A DNA stretch of 9,904 bases from Streptosporangiaceae bacterium (GTDB taxonomy: Bacteria; Actinomycetota; Actinomycetes; Streptosporangiales; Streptosporangiaceae), in the NCBI GenBank assembly GCA_030052355.1, contig JASIGS010000190.1, positions 1 to 9,904 on the forward strand, written 5' to 3'. The notes beneath the pieces are model-generated. The model was not told the DNA's origin. It searched no databases and was given only the letters and a program-made list of their open reading frames with translations. Of this stretch, positions 1 through 6,290 are shown piece by piece. Position numbers and translations under genes: made by a program. How positions within the stretch are numbered: the first letter of the stretch is position 1; each line of letters starts with the position of its first letter.

Positions 1-1154
1 TTCGTGACGGAACTGGCGACCGCGAGCGCGAGTGCCAGGTCGGCGGACGGCTCGGTCAGCCGGACCCCGCCCACCGTCGCCGCGAACACGTCGTGCTTGG
101 CGACTTTGACGGCAGCGCGGCGGTGCAGCACGGCGACGACCATGCCGACCCTGGCGAAGTCCAGGCCGGAGACGACGCGGCGCGGCTCGTAGTCAACCGG
201 GCAGACCAGCGTCTGTACCTCCGCGACCAGGGGGCGCCTGCCCTCCAGGGTTACCGTCACGCAGGTACCGCTCACCGGATCGTGACGCTGCGACAGGAAC
301 AGCCCGCTCGGATCGGGCAGGCCGATCAGGCCGTACTCGCCGAGTTCGAAACAGCCGATCTCGTCCGTCGGCCCGAACCTGTTCTTGACCGCGCGCACCA
401 TCCGCAACTGCCCGCGGGAGTCACCCTCGAAATGCAGCACGACGTCGACGAGATGCTCGAGCGTGCGAGGGCCAGCGACCGCGCCGTCCTTGGTCACGTG
501 GCCGACGAGCACTGTGGTCAGGGCCCGCTGCTTGGCTAGCGCGGTGAGCGCCGCCGTCACCTCGCGTACCTGGGTTACCCCACCCGGCACGCCGTCAGTC
601 CCGGCGACGCCGATCGTCTGCACGGAGTCGACGAGGAGCAGGTCGGGCGCGACGGCTTCGACGTGGCCGAGCAGCGCTGCGAAGTCGGTCTCCGCGGCCA
701 GGAAGAGCCGGTCGCTGATCGCACCGATCCGGTCGGCGCGCAGCCTGACCTGTGCGGCGGACTCTTCCCCGGTCACGTACAGGACCCGCCCCGACTCGGC
801 TGCCAGGGCTCCGGCTTCGAGCAGCAGCGTGGACTTTCCCACGCCTGGTTCCCCGGCTAGCAACACCACGGCGCCGGGCACCAGGCCGCCACCGAGCACG
901 CGGTCCAGCTCACTGATCCCGGTGGGCCGGGTCCGGGCCGCCGCGGCATCGACCAGGCCGATCGGCAGAGCCGGCGTGACGGGACTGGCGGGGCGAAGCT
1001 GCGCCCTCGACGCCGTCCTGCGGGGGCTCGGCTCGGCGGACCGCTCCGACACGCTGCCCCATGCTCCGCAGTCACCGCACCGGCCGGCCCACTTGGCGCT
1101 GCGCCAGCCGCACGCGGTGCACTCGAACAGCGCGGTAACCGAGGATCTTGTCAT
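1..1154 (-). CDS. radA: DNA repair protein RadA (Sms), 3' end beyond the left edge
   Basis: RecA-like ATPase of homologous recombination that processes branched intermediates and acts in the cytoplasm. Reading leftward from the ATG at 1154, 384 codons are open to the window edge. Seen: an N-terminal C4 zinc finger (C12-x2-C15, C26-x2-C29, with [13 protein letters not shown]); Walker [10 protein letters not shown] at 101-109; Walker B-like LLLVDS at 172-177; and the RadA signature KNRFG at 257-261. After about residue 285 comes the start of the Lon-protease-like C-terminal domain. Family members are about 455-460 residues, so roughly 75 are missing. The start follows a TACGGT -10-like box with 7 nt between and has no Shine-Dalgarno, so it is probably leaderless. 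Every long plus-strand frame here is antisense shadow. Confidence is high because the motifs are diagnostic. Confidence 0.96.
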   Translation of the reverse strand, partial: MTRSSVTALFECTACGWRSAKWAGRCGDCGAWGSVSERSAEPSPRRTASRAQLRPASPVTPALPIGLVDAAAARTRPTGISELDRVLGGGLVPGAVVLLAGEPGVGKSTLLLEAGALAAESGRVLYVTGEESAAQVRLRADRIGAISDRLFLAAETDFAALLGHVEAVAPDLLLVDSVQTIGVAGTDGVPGGVTQVREVTAALTALAKQRALTTVLVGHVTKDGAVAGPRTLEHLVDVVLHFEGDSRGQLRMVRAVKNRFGPTDEIGCFELGEYGLIGLPDPSGLFLSQRHDPVSGTCVTVTLEGRRPLVAEVQTLVCPVDYEPRRVVSGLDFARVGMVVAVLHRRAAVKVAKHDVFAATVGGVRLTEPSADLALALAVASSVT

Positions 1155-1161
1155 GGCACGG

Positions 1162-1167
1162 ACCGTA
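1162..1167 (-). promoter_or_regulatory. Probable radA -10 box, leaderless transcript
   Basis: On the minus strand TACGGT fits the actinomycete TANNNT -10 pattern and ends 7 nt before the radA ATG, which would place the transcription start at or next to the A of the ATG. A GGAACA hexamer lies 17 nt further upstream (1185-1190), a modest -35 candidate. No AGGAGG-like site precedes the ATG. The 123-nt radA/isomerase gap otherwise holds only a small TCCCGGGA palindrome at 1188-1195. Confidence 0.45.
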
Positions 1168-1277
1168 CTGGCAGGCACCGACAGTGTTCCCGGGAGACGA
1201 CAACCCCGACCCGGGGACGGCACCAGACACGTAGCCGCGCGGTGGCGTGCCGAGCCGGCGGTCAGGCATAAGCTGGC

Positions 1278-2123
1278 ATGCAGAAGGTGAGCGGAGGAGC
1301 AGCGATTGCCCAGGTCACGCGCGTGACGGCCATCAAGGTTGCGCTGTCGTCCGCCTCGGTATTCCCGGAACGGACGCCGGACGCGTTCGAGACCGCCGCC
1401 CGGCTCGGCTACGACGCGGTCGAGGTGATGGTGACCGCGGACCCGATCAGCCAGGACGCGACGGTGCTGCGCAAGCTGTCCGACTACCACGGTGTCCCGG
1501 TTGCCGCCATACACGCGCCCAACCTCCTGGTTACCCAGCGGGTATGGGGCCGCGACCCGTGGCTGAAGCTGGAGCGCTCGCGCGAGCTCGCCGAGGCGGT
1601 CGGCGCGAAGGTCGTGGTCGTGCATCCGCCGTTCCGCTGGCAGCGCGACTACGCCAGAGAGTTCGAGCGGGGGCTGGCCCAGATCGCCAGCCACACGGAA
1701 GTGGTATTCGCAGTGGAGAACCTTTATCCGCTGCTGCGAGGCGATACCGAGATCGCGGCCTACGCGCCGCACTGGAATCCGGTAGAGATCGACACACCGC
1801 ACGCCACGCTCGACCTGTCCCACACCTCCGTGTCGGGTTCGGACGCGATGGCCATGGCCAAGGCGCTCGGTGCCCGGCTAGCGCACGTTCACATGGGCGA
1901 CGGCAGCAAGCCCGGCCTGCCGGACGAGCACCTGGTTCCCGGCCGCGGGAACCAGCCGTGCGCTGAGCTGCTCGGCTGGCTGGGCGAGTCCGGCTACACG
2001 GGCTACGTCGTGCTGGAGGTCAGCACGCACCGGGTGCCCACCCTGGACGACCGGCAGGCCGACCTGGCCGAGTCACTGGAGTTCACGCGACGCTACCTCT
2101 CCGGCCCGGCCGAGGGGCTCTAG
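1278..2123 (+). CDS. Sugar phosphate isomerase/epimerase family protein (xylose isomerase-like TIM barrel)
   Basis: A 281-residue AP-endonuclease-2/xylose-isomerase-like TIM barrel resembling a conserved actinomycete protein annotated as sugar phosphate isomerase/epimerase; the true substrate is unknown. Likely divalent-metal and active-site residues sit on strand ends: H79 (IHAPN), H116 (VVHPPFRWQ), E147 (AVENLYP), D179 and H182 (LDLSHT), H205 (HVHMGD) and E247 (VVLEVS). The stretch [14 protein letters not shown] at 219-232 is typical of the family. The start is uncertain. ATG 1278 lies 3 nt after a TAAGCT -10-like box, which is tight. GTG 1287 and GTG 1323 are alternatives, the latter just before the first barrel strand ([11 protein letters not shown]). 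A GGAGGAG at 1293-1299 does not serve either GTG well. It is divergent from radA and convergent with dtd. The fold is certain; the reaction is not. Confidence 0.85.
   Translation: MQKVSGGAAIAQVTRVTAIKVALSSASVFPERTPDAFETAARLGYDAVEVMVTADPISQDATVLRKLSDYHGVPVAAIHAPNLLVTQRVWGRDPWLKLERSRELAEAVGAKVVVVHPPFRWQRDYAREFERGLAQIASHTEVVFAVENLYPLLRGDTEIAAYAPHWNPVEIDTPHATLDLSHTSVSGSDAMAMAKALGARLAHVHMGDGSKPGLPDEHLVPGRGNQPCAELLGWLGESGYTGYVVLEVSTHRVPTLDDRQADLAESLEFTRRYLSGPAEGL
1932..1955. repeat. Perfect 10-bp inverted repeat inside the isomerase gene
   Basis: Arms 1932-1941 and 1946-1955 are exact reverse complements around a GCCG tetraloop. They lie within codons for the conserved LVPGRGNQP segment, so amino-acid constraint plus GC-rich codons may produce the symmetry. 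No regulatory role is claimed. Confidence 0.5.
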
Positions 2124-2139
2124 GGCGTCCCTAGGCCTC
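2114..2139. terminator. Hairpin spanning both stop codons of convergent genes
   Basis: CTAGGG (2120-2125), loop CGT, CCCTAG (2129-2134) form a perfect 6-bp stem. It extends by five more pairs (2114-2118 with 2135-2139, one of them G-U) past a single bulged T at 2119. The TAG of the isomerase gene (2121-2123) and the stop of dtd (2131-2133, read on minus) both lie inside the stem. There is no U-tract on either side, as is usual for actinomycete hairpins. It is a plausible bidirectional terminator for the 7-nt convergent gap. Confidence 0.5.
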
Positions 2140-2556
2140 GAGCACGAGCGTGACCGGACCGTCGTTGACCAGCTGGACGTCCATGTGCGCGCCGAATACG
2201 CCGGTCTCCACGTGTGCGCCGAGGCCGCGCAGCGCGTCTGCGAACGCCCCGACCAGCGGCTCGGCCACCGGCCCGGGCGCGGCCGCGCTCCAGCTTGGCC
2301 GCCTCCCCTTGGACGTATCGGCGTACAGCGTGAACTGGCTGATCACGAGCAGCGGCGCGGCCAGCTCAGCGCAGGATCGCTCGCCGTCCAGGATCCTGAG
2401 CTGGTAGATCTTGCGGGCCAGGGTGGCGGCGGCCTGACCGGTATCGGCATGCGTCACCCCGAGCAGGACGACGAGCCCCGGCGAAGGCAGGCTGGCGACC
2501 ACCGATCCGTGCACGGTGACGCTGGCGCTGCTGGCACGCTGCACGACGGCTCGCAC
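2131..2556 (-). CDS. dtd: D-aminoacyl-tRNA deacylase (D-Tyr-tRNA(Tyr) deacylase)
   Basis: Cytoplasmic chirality proofreader that hydrolyses D-aminoacyl-tRNA (and Gly-tRNA-Ala in the family), releasing free tRNA. From GTG 2556 the protein is 141 residues, the family length, and begins [13 protein letters not shown], the usual family N-terminus. Seen: the SQFTLYAD motif (73-80) and the C-terminal NDGPVT (131-136) that carries the Gly-cisPro selectivity element, preceded by [12 protein letters not shown]. The frame is open further upstream to ATG 2589 and 2634, but those extensions have no family counterpart. No clear Shine-Dalgarno precedes GTG 2556; a TAGTGT box at 2579-2584 (minus) suggests a very short leader. 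It is convergent with the isomerase gene and divergent from the peptidase gene. Confidence 0.95.
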   Translation of the reverse strand: MRAVVQRASSASVTVHGSVVASLPSPGLVVLLGVTHADTGQAAATLARKIYQLRILDGERSCAELAAPLLVISQFTLYADTSKGRRPSWSAAAPGPVAEPLVGAFADALRGLGAHVETGVFGAHMDVQLVNDGPVTLVLEA

Positions 2557-2578
2557 AGTAGCTGATTGTGCCCTGGCA

Positions 2579-2594
2579 ACACTATGCATATTCG
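2579..2594. promoter_or_regulatory. AT-rich core of the dtd/peptidase divergent promoter region
   Basis: The 8-bp palindrome TATGCATA (2583-2590) is the most AT-rich spot in the roughly 130-nt gap between dtd and the peptidase gene. On minus, TAGTGT (2584 to 2579) fits TANNNT for dtd. On plus, CATATT (2587-2592) lies 15 nt after a TTGTGC (2566-2571). Divergent -10 elements sharing this core are plausible but not proven. Confidence 0.3.
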
Positions 2595-2684
2595 CGCATT
2601 CTGCCCCTCGCGTAACGGGTGGGGCCGGTGCCATGATGACCCATGGGGGGGCCAGCCATGTCCTCTAACGTATGGGAGATCAGG

Positions 2685-3722
2685 GTGAGGAGACTGCTTG
2701 CGGGCGCATTAACTGCTGCAGCACTAGGATTCTCAGCGTTCCTCGTGGCCAGCTCGGCGGTGGCGCCGACCGTGACCGCGGGCGCGCACTCAACGGCACC
2801 CAGTGCGGCGGTCGTCAAGGAAGCGCACGCCGCGTTCAAGAAGTTTTTGGCGGAGCACATTTCAACGCGGTTGCCAGCGCGGGTATCCCCGGGCGAGAAG
2901 GCGCTCGGCGCCGGGTCGCACAAGGGCAATGTCACCGCCTTGGCCGACCTGAACTGGTCTGGCTACGCAGACACCTCGGCTACAACCACTGCGGACGACT
3001 TCACCAACGTCACCGGCAGCTGGACCATCCCAGCGGTGCAGTGCCCGACGAGTCCGTACCAAAACTCGGGCGCCTACAACGTGAACTGGGTCGGCATCGA
3101 TGGCTTCAGCGACTCGACCGTGGAGCAGCTGGGGAGCGGCGCCCAGTGCTTTGAGGGCGTCTTGTACTACTACGTGTGGTACGAGATGTACCCGGGCGCG
3201 ACGGCCGAAGAAGGCACGCTCGCCTGCATCGAAAACAACGTGAACTGCCCGCAGCCCGGTGACCAGGTCACCGCCTCGGTGACGGTCACACCCGGCACCT
3301 CAGGTAACAACAACTACACGCTCACGCTCATCGATCACACGAGGCCGCAGGAGAGCTTCACCGACGTTCAGACGTGCCCCGTCACCACGTGCGTGGACTC
3401 AAGCGCCGAGTGGATCATCGAGCGGCCAGCTTACGCACCAGCCGGACTTGTCCAGTTCGTCCCGCTAGCGGACTTTGGCCAATCCAGCTTCACGTCGGGG
3501 AGCCTGGTCGCGAACGGCCGGCGCTCGACCGTCAACGGATTCAACGGCGCCGTGTACGACATGTCGATCGTGGACGACAGCGGCTCTTACTACCTCGACT
3601 GCCCATTCCAGCAGGCGCCGGTCGGCGTGCTGCCGTTTACAACAGCCAACTCCGACAACTGTCCCGCAGAACCGCCTACACCGCGAGGCGGTTTCAGCGT
3701 CACCTGGGACACCAGTTTCTGA
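2685..3722 (+). CDS. Secreted G1 family glutamic peptidase (eqolisin-like)
   Basis: Predicted extracellular endopeptidase using a Gln/Glu dyad; family members are pepstatin-insensitive and work at acidic pH. Numbering from GTG 2685 (345 residues): an RR n-region, hydrophobic core 4-24 and small residues near 25-33 suit a Sec signal peptide. A charged, helical, propeptide-like stretch follows to about 88. The mature beta-sandwich starts at NWSGYA (90-95), with GSWTIPAVQC at 111-120. The candidate catalytic Gln is Q148 in WVGIDG(x7)EQLG, and the candidate Glu is E242 in SAEWIIE. YYVWYEMYP (162-170) is also typical. Eight Cys in the exported part could form disulfides. GTG 2685 follows GGGAG at 6-nt spacing; ATG 2643 and ATG 2658 are in-frame alternatives that would lengthen the n-region. 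Third codon positions carry more A/T than the neighbours, hinting at transfer. It appears monocistronic, with a hairpin downstream. Confidence 0.9.
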   Translation: MRRLLAGALTAAALGFSAFLVASSAVAPTVTAGAHSTAPSAAVVKEAHAAFKKFLAEHISTRLPARVSPGEKALGAGSHKGNVTALADLNWSGYADTSATTTADDFTNVTGSWTIPAVQCPTSPYQNSGAYNVNWVGIDGFSDSTVEQLGSGAQCFEGVLYYYVWYEMYPGATAEEGTLACIENNVNCPQPGDQVTASVTVTPGTSGNNNYTLTLIDHTRPQESFTDVQTCPVTTCVDSSAEWIIERPAYAPAGLVQFVPLADFGQSSFTSGSLVANGRRSTVNGFNGAVYDMSIVDDSGSYYLDCPFQQAPVGVLPFTTANSDNCPAEPPTPRGGFSVTWDTSF

Positions 3723-3741
3723 TCGAGGACTGCTGAGTTTG

Positions 3742-3771
3742 CCCCCGGCCTGCTGAAGGGCAGGCCGGGGG
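3742..3771 (+). terminator. Strong GC hairpin after the peptidase gene
   Basis: CCCCCGGCCTG (3742-3752) and CAGGCCGGGGG (3761-3771) form a perfect 11-bp stem around an 8-nt loop, 19 nt after the peptidase stop. There is no downstream T-run, but U-tract-less hairpins of this strength are common actinomycete terminators. It separates the peptidase gene from the BKACE/asparaginase unit. Confidence 0.75.
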
Positions 3772-3821
3772 GAAGCTCTGCCCGGCGGCCGGCGACCAAC
3801 GATCAGACCACGCCCCTGGAA

Positions 3822-3827
3822 TACACT
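3822..3827 (+). promoter_or_regulatory. Probable -10 box for the BKACE gene
   Basis: TACACT matches TANNNT and ends 9 nt before ATG 3837. With no Shine-Dalgarno between, this supports a leaderless or nearly leaderless transcript starting at the ATG. No convincing -35 hexamer was found. Confidence 0.4.
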
Positions 3828-3836
3828 GCTGTGGCC

Positions 3837-4700
3837 ATGACGACTGACAGCACGGCCGCCAGAGCTGCCGGCCACCGCACGCTGATCACGGTCGCACCGA
3901 CCGGCGCTGAGTCCGAGAAGGCATCGGTGCCGGCCCTTCCGGTGACGCTGGACGAGCTGGTCACGACCGCCAAGGAATGTGCCGCCGCGGGCGCCGCGGT
4001 GATCCACGTCCACATCAGGGATGCCGACTTCAGGCCCACGCTGGACCTGGGCAGGCTCAGCGAGACCGTGTGGGCGCTCCGCGAGGCCACCGACCTCATC
4101 GTTCAGCTCTCGACCGGCGGCGCGGTCACGGACAGCTTCGACAGCAGGCTCGCGGTGCTGGAAGCCGGGCCCGACGCGTGCTCGCTCACGTGCGGCACAG
4201 TTAACTTCGGTGACGACGTGTTCATGAACCCGTGGGGGTTCATGAAGGAGCTCTACGCCAGGACCCAGCAGGCAGGCGTGGTGCCGGAGTTCGAGCTCTT
4301 CGACTTCGGTCACATCGCCGCGCTGCACCGGCTCCTCGACGAGCTGGGCGAGCCGTTCGGCGGGCACGTGCACTGCGATCTCGTCATGGGCGTGCCCGGC
4401 GGCATGCCCGGGAACGCCGCCACGCTGGTACAGGCCGTTTCCGCGCTGCCGGCCGGCGCCACCTGGTCGGCAACCGGGATCGGCCGCACGACGCTGCCGG
4501 TCATGCTGGCGGCGGTCGCGGCCGGCGGTCACCTCCGGGTCGGCATGGAGGACACCGTGACGTTCGCCCGCGGGCGGCCAGTCGCGAGCAACGCCGAACT
4601 GGTCGAGCGGGCCGCGACCCTCGCGGAGCTTGCCCAGCGCCCGGCGATGTCACCAGCCAACGCGCGAACGATGCTGGGGGTGCCCGATCAGCACGGATAG
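3837..4700 (+). CDS. Beta-keto acid cleavage enzyme (BKACE, DUF849 family)
   Basis: Zinc-dependent TIM-barrel enzyme. The family condenses a beta-keto acid with acetyl-CoA to give acetoacetate and a new acyl-CoA; the founding member, Kce, acts on 3-keto-5-aminohexanoate in lysine fermentation. The protein has 287 residues from ATG 3837; GTG 3831 is two codons upstream. Seen (numbering from 3837): APTGAESEK (20-28), the zinc ligands in IHVHIRD (H57, H59), the later Glu of VGMED (E238), QLSTGG, FELFDFGH and HCDLVMGVPGGMPG, all in family order. Substrate type depends on pocket residues that I cannot assign. It is the first gene of a two-gene unit with an asparaginase, suggesting a nitrogen-containing or amide-linked substrate, though that is inference only. 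Family call secure, substrate open. Confidence 0.92.
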   Translation: MTTDSTAARAAGHRTLITVAPTGAESEKASVPALPVTLDELVTTAKECAAAGAAVIHVHIRDADFRPTLDLGRLSETVWALREATDLIVQLSTGGAVTDSFDSRLAVLEAGPDACSLTCGTVNFGDDVFMNPWGFMKELYARTQQAGVVPEFELFDFGHIAALHRLLDELGEPFGGHVHCDLVMGVPGGMPGNAATLVQAVSALPAGATWSATGIGRTTLPVMLAAVAAGGHLRVGMEDTVTFARGRPVASNAELVERAATLAELAQRPAMSPANARTMLGVPDQHG

Positions 4701-4712
4701 CCCGGCGGGCGG

Positions 4713-4731
4713 GGCCAGCCCGGTGCTGGCC
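4713..4731 (+). promoter_or_regulatory. mRNA hairpin holding the asparaginase start codon
   Basis: GGCCAGC (4713-4719), loop CCGGT, GCTGGCC (4725-4731) form a perfect 7-bp stem. The likely GTG start (4723-4725) straddles loop and stem, and the only SD-like run (GGGCGGGG, 4707-4714) abuts it. A ribosome terminating on BKACE at 4698-4700 would reach the foot of the stem, which fits translational coupling. Confidence 0.45.
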
Positions 4732-5676
4732 GAGGTCATCAGGTCAGGTTTCACGGAGTCGCGTCACCGCGGCTCGCTGGCCGCGCTCGGCGCGGACGGT
4801 GAGCTGGTGCTGTCCGCCGGAGCGGCGGCAGAGCCCATGTACCCGCGCTCGTCCAACAAGCCGCTTCAGGCCACCGCGATGCTCGCATGCGGGCTGCGCC
4901 TGGACGGCAAGCTGCTGGCCCTGGCCGCGGCCAGCCATTCTGGCGAGGACTTCCACGTGGCCGGCGTGCGGCAGATCCTCTCCTCGGCCGGGCTGAGCGA
5001 GGCCGACCTGCAATGCCCGCCGGACTGGCCGCTCGACGAGACGGCACGCAAGGCGATGATCCGGGCGGGCGCCGGCCCGGACCGCGTGCACATGAACTGC
5101 AGCGGCAAGCATGCAGCGATGCTCGCCACCTGCGTGGCGGCCGGCTGGCCCACTGATACCTACCGGGACCCCGAGCACCCGCTGCAGGTGCAGATCCGCG
5201 CGACGATCGCCAGGCTCGCCGGCGAGCCGGTCGCCACTGTCGGCGTAGACGGCTGCGGCGCGCCGCTGATGGCGATCTCGCCGCTCGGCCTGGCTCGCGC
5301 GTTCCGGGCCCTGGTGCTTTCGGCACCCGGCACGCCGGAGCGGACGGTCGCCGACGCCATGCGGGCGGACCCGGCCTGGACATCGGGTACGACGAGGCCG
5401 GAGCGCGTGCTGATGGAGGCCGTTCCCGGCCTGCTGCTGAAGTCGGGGGCTGAAGGCGTGGAGGCGTTCGCGCTCGCGGACGGCCGGGCTGGTGCGTTCA
5501 AGATCGAGGATGGGAACGCCCGCGCCCGGGTCCCAGTCACGGTCGCGCTGCTGCGCCAGCTGGGAGCTGAGCAGCCCGGCGTGGACGTGGCGAAGCTCGA
5601 GGAGCTGGCCTCGACCCCGGTCACCGGTGGCGGCGCAGTGGTCGGCGAGATCCGAGCCGTCCTGCCGGAGTGCTAG
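4723..5676 (+). CDS. L-asparaginase, PF06089 type (Rhizobium etli-like)
   Basis: Predicted cytoplasmic amidohydrolase converting L-asparagine to aspartate and ammonia, of the class unrelated to E. coli AnsA/AnsB. From GTG 4723 it has 317 residues and begins LAEVIRSGFTESRHRGS, where the family domain begins. ATG 4630 is also in frame but would overlap BKACE by 71 nt with an unrelated peptide. Matches to the R. etli enzyme's functional residues: SSNK (S43, K46) for the Ser-x-x-Lys pair; SHSGE (71-75); NCSGKH (C126, K129) and DGCGAP (C178), which in that enzyme bind zinc (Cys-Lys-Cys). GAFKIEDGNARARVPV near the C-terminus is also typical. No signal peptide. It follows BKACE by 22 nt, probably on the same mRNA, with a hairpin over its start. 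Activity on asparagine is inferred from the family. Confidence 0.9.
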   Translation: MLAEVIRSGFTESRHRGSLAALGADGELVLSAGAAAEPMYPRSSNKPLQATAMLACGLRLDGKLLALAAASHSGEDFHVAGVRQILSSAGLSEADLQCPPDWPLDETARKAMIRAGAGPDRVHMNCSGKHAAMLATCVAAGWPTDTYRDPEHPLQVQIRATIARLAGEPVATVGVDGCGAPLMAISPLGLARAFRALVLSAPGTPERTVADAMRADPAWTSGTTRPERVLMEAVPGLLLKSGAEGVEAFALADGRAGAFKIEDGNARARVPVTVALLRQLGAEQPGVDVAKLEELASTPVTGGGAVVGEIRAVLPEC

Positions 5677-5685
5677 CAGCGGCGT

Positions 5686-5714
5686 TTGCATCTGCAAGCA
5701 CCCGGTGCGAAAAT
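5686..5714 (+). promoter_or_regulatory. Leaderless promoter of the XRE gene with overlapping palindrome
   Basis: TTGCATCTGCAA (5686-5697) has arms TTGCA/TGCAA around a 2-nt centre. Its first six bases, TTGCAT, form a -35 with 17 nt to GAAAAT (5709-5714), and 6 nt further is the A of ATG 5721, so transcription would start at the start codon. There is no Shine-Dalgarno. A short palindrome over the -35 of an XRE gene is the classic position for an autoregulatory operator. Confidence 0.5.
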
Positions 5715-5720
5715 AGCAGT

Positions 5721-6281
5721 ATGAGCCCGGTAAACGTGAGCGCGATCGGTTCATATATCAGAGAGCAGCGGGAGCAGGCGAAGATTTCACTTCGCCAGCT
5801 AGCGCAGTCAGCAGGCATCTCCAACCCGTACCTCAGCCAGATCGAGCGCGGCCTGCGGCGGCCGAGCGCCGACATCCTGCAGCAGATCGCCAAGGGGCTG
5901 CGTATCTCGGCGGAGGCGCTGTACGTGCAGGCTGGCCTACTCGATGACCCGGTGCCCGGGTCTTTGGTGCGGGACGCGGTGCTCTCCGATGGCGAGCTGA
6001 CCGAGCGGCAGAAGCAGATGCTGGTCGAGATCTACGACTCGTTCCGTAAGGAGACGGCACGGGCCCGGGTCGGCCACCTGGTGGAGGAAGACGAGACGGG
6101 GCTGGCGCCAGATGACGCGGAGCTGACCTGGCCAGAGAACATCAGCCCGGCGGCACTGCAGGCCCAGCCCAGGCGGCTGGCGCTCGCCAGCTCGCCGGAC
6201 GCCGAAGATGACGAGAATGATGACGACGACGGGGAGGGCGGCACCGTTCATCCGTTCCCGGCCCCCGGCGGGAACAGGTAG
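5721..6281 (+). CDS. XRE-family HTH transcriptional regulator (Rv0474-like)
   Basis: DNA-binding regulator of 186 residues. The Cro/C1-type HTH spans about 9-67: SLRQLAQSAGISNPYLSQIE (23-42) contains both helices, followed by RGLRRPSADILQQIAKGLRI. After it, SLVRDAVLSDGELTERQKQMLVEIYDSF matches the mycobacterial Rv0474 type, which has been reported as a copper-responsive repressor in M. tuberculosis; whether that carries over is unknown. The C-terminus is a low-complexity acidic tail (DAEDDENDDDDGEGG, 160-174), much longer than in the mycobacterial protein. ATG 5721 is chosen over ATG 5670 because the HTH domain then begins at its usual distance and a leaderless promoter ends just before it. 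DUF2516 follows after 9 nt. In mycobacteria hbhA lies between these two families; here it is absent. Confidence 0.9.
   Translation: MSPVNVSAIGSYIREQREQAKISLRQLAQSAGISNPYLSQIERGLRRPSADILQQIAKGLRISAEALYVQAGLLDDPVPGSLVRDAVLSDGELTERQKQMLVEIYDSFRKETARARVGHLVEEDETGLAPDDAELTWPENISPAALQAQPRRLALASSPDAEDDENDDDDGEGGTVHPFPAPGGNR
6254..6275 (+). repeat. 7-bp stem-loop at the 3' end of the XRE gene
   Basis: GTTCCCG (6254-6260) and CGGGAAC (6269-6275) pair perfectly around an 8-nt GC loop. It lies in the last codons of the regulator, 15 nt before the DUF2516 GTG start. It could attenuate transcription or limit ribosome access, or be chance in GC-rich DNA. Confidence 0.35.
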
Positions 6282-6290
6282 CGTGACACC

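Noticed and set aside
385..1290. 301-residue plus-strand open frame at the left end
   Set aside because: It is antisense to radA, whose zinc finger, Walker A and KNRFG motifs are unambiguous; the plus translation is Ser/Thr/Arg-rich with no domain.
3465..4532. 355-residue minus-strand open frame over the peptidase end and BKACE
   Set aside because: It crosses the strong hairpin and two well-supported genes; the His/Arg-rich composition is typical of GC-rich shadow frames.
4744..5754. 336-residue minus-strand open frame
   Set aside because: It is antisense to the asparaginase gene with all its family motifs; no recognisable domain on minus.
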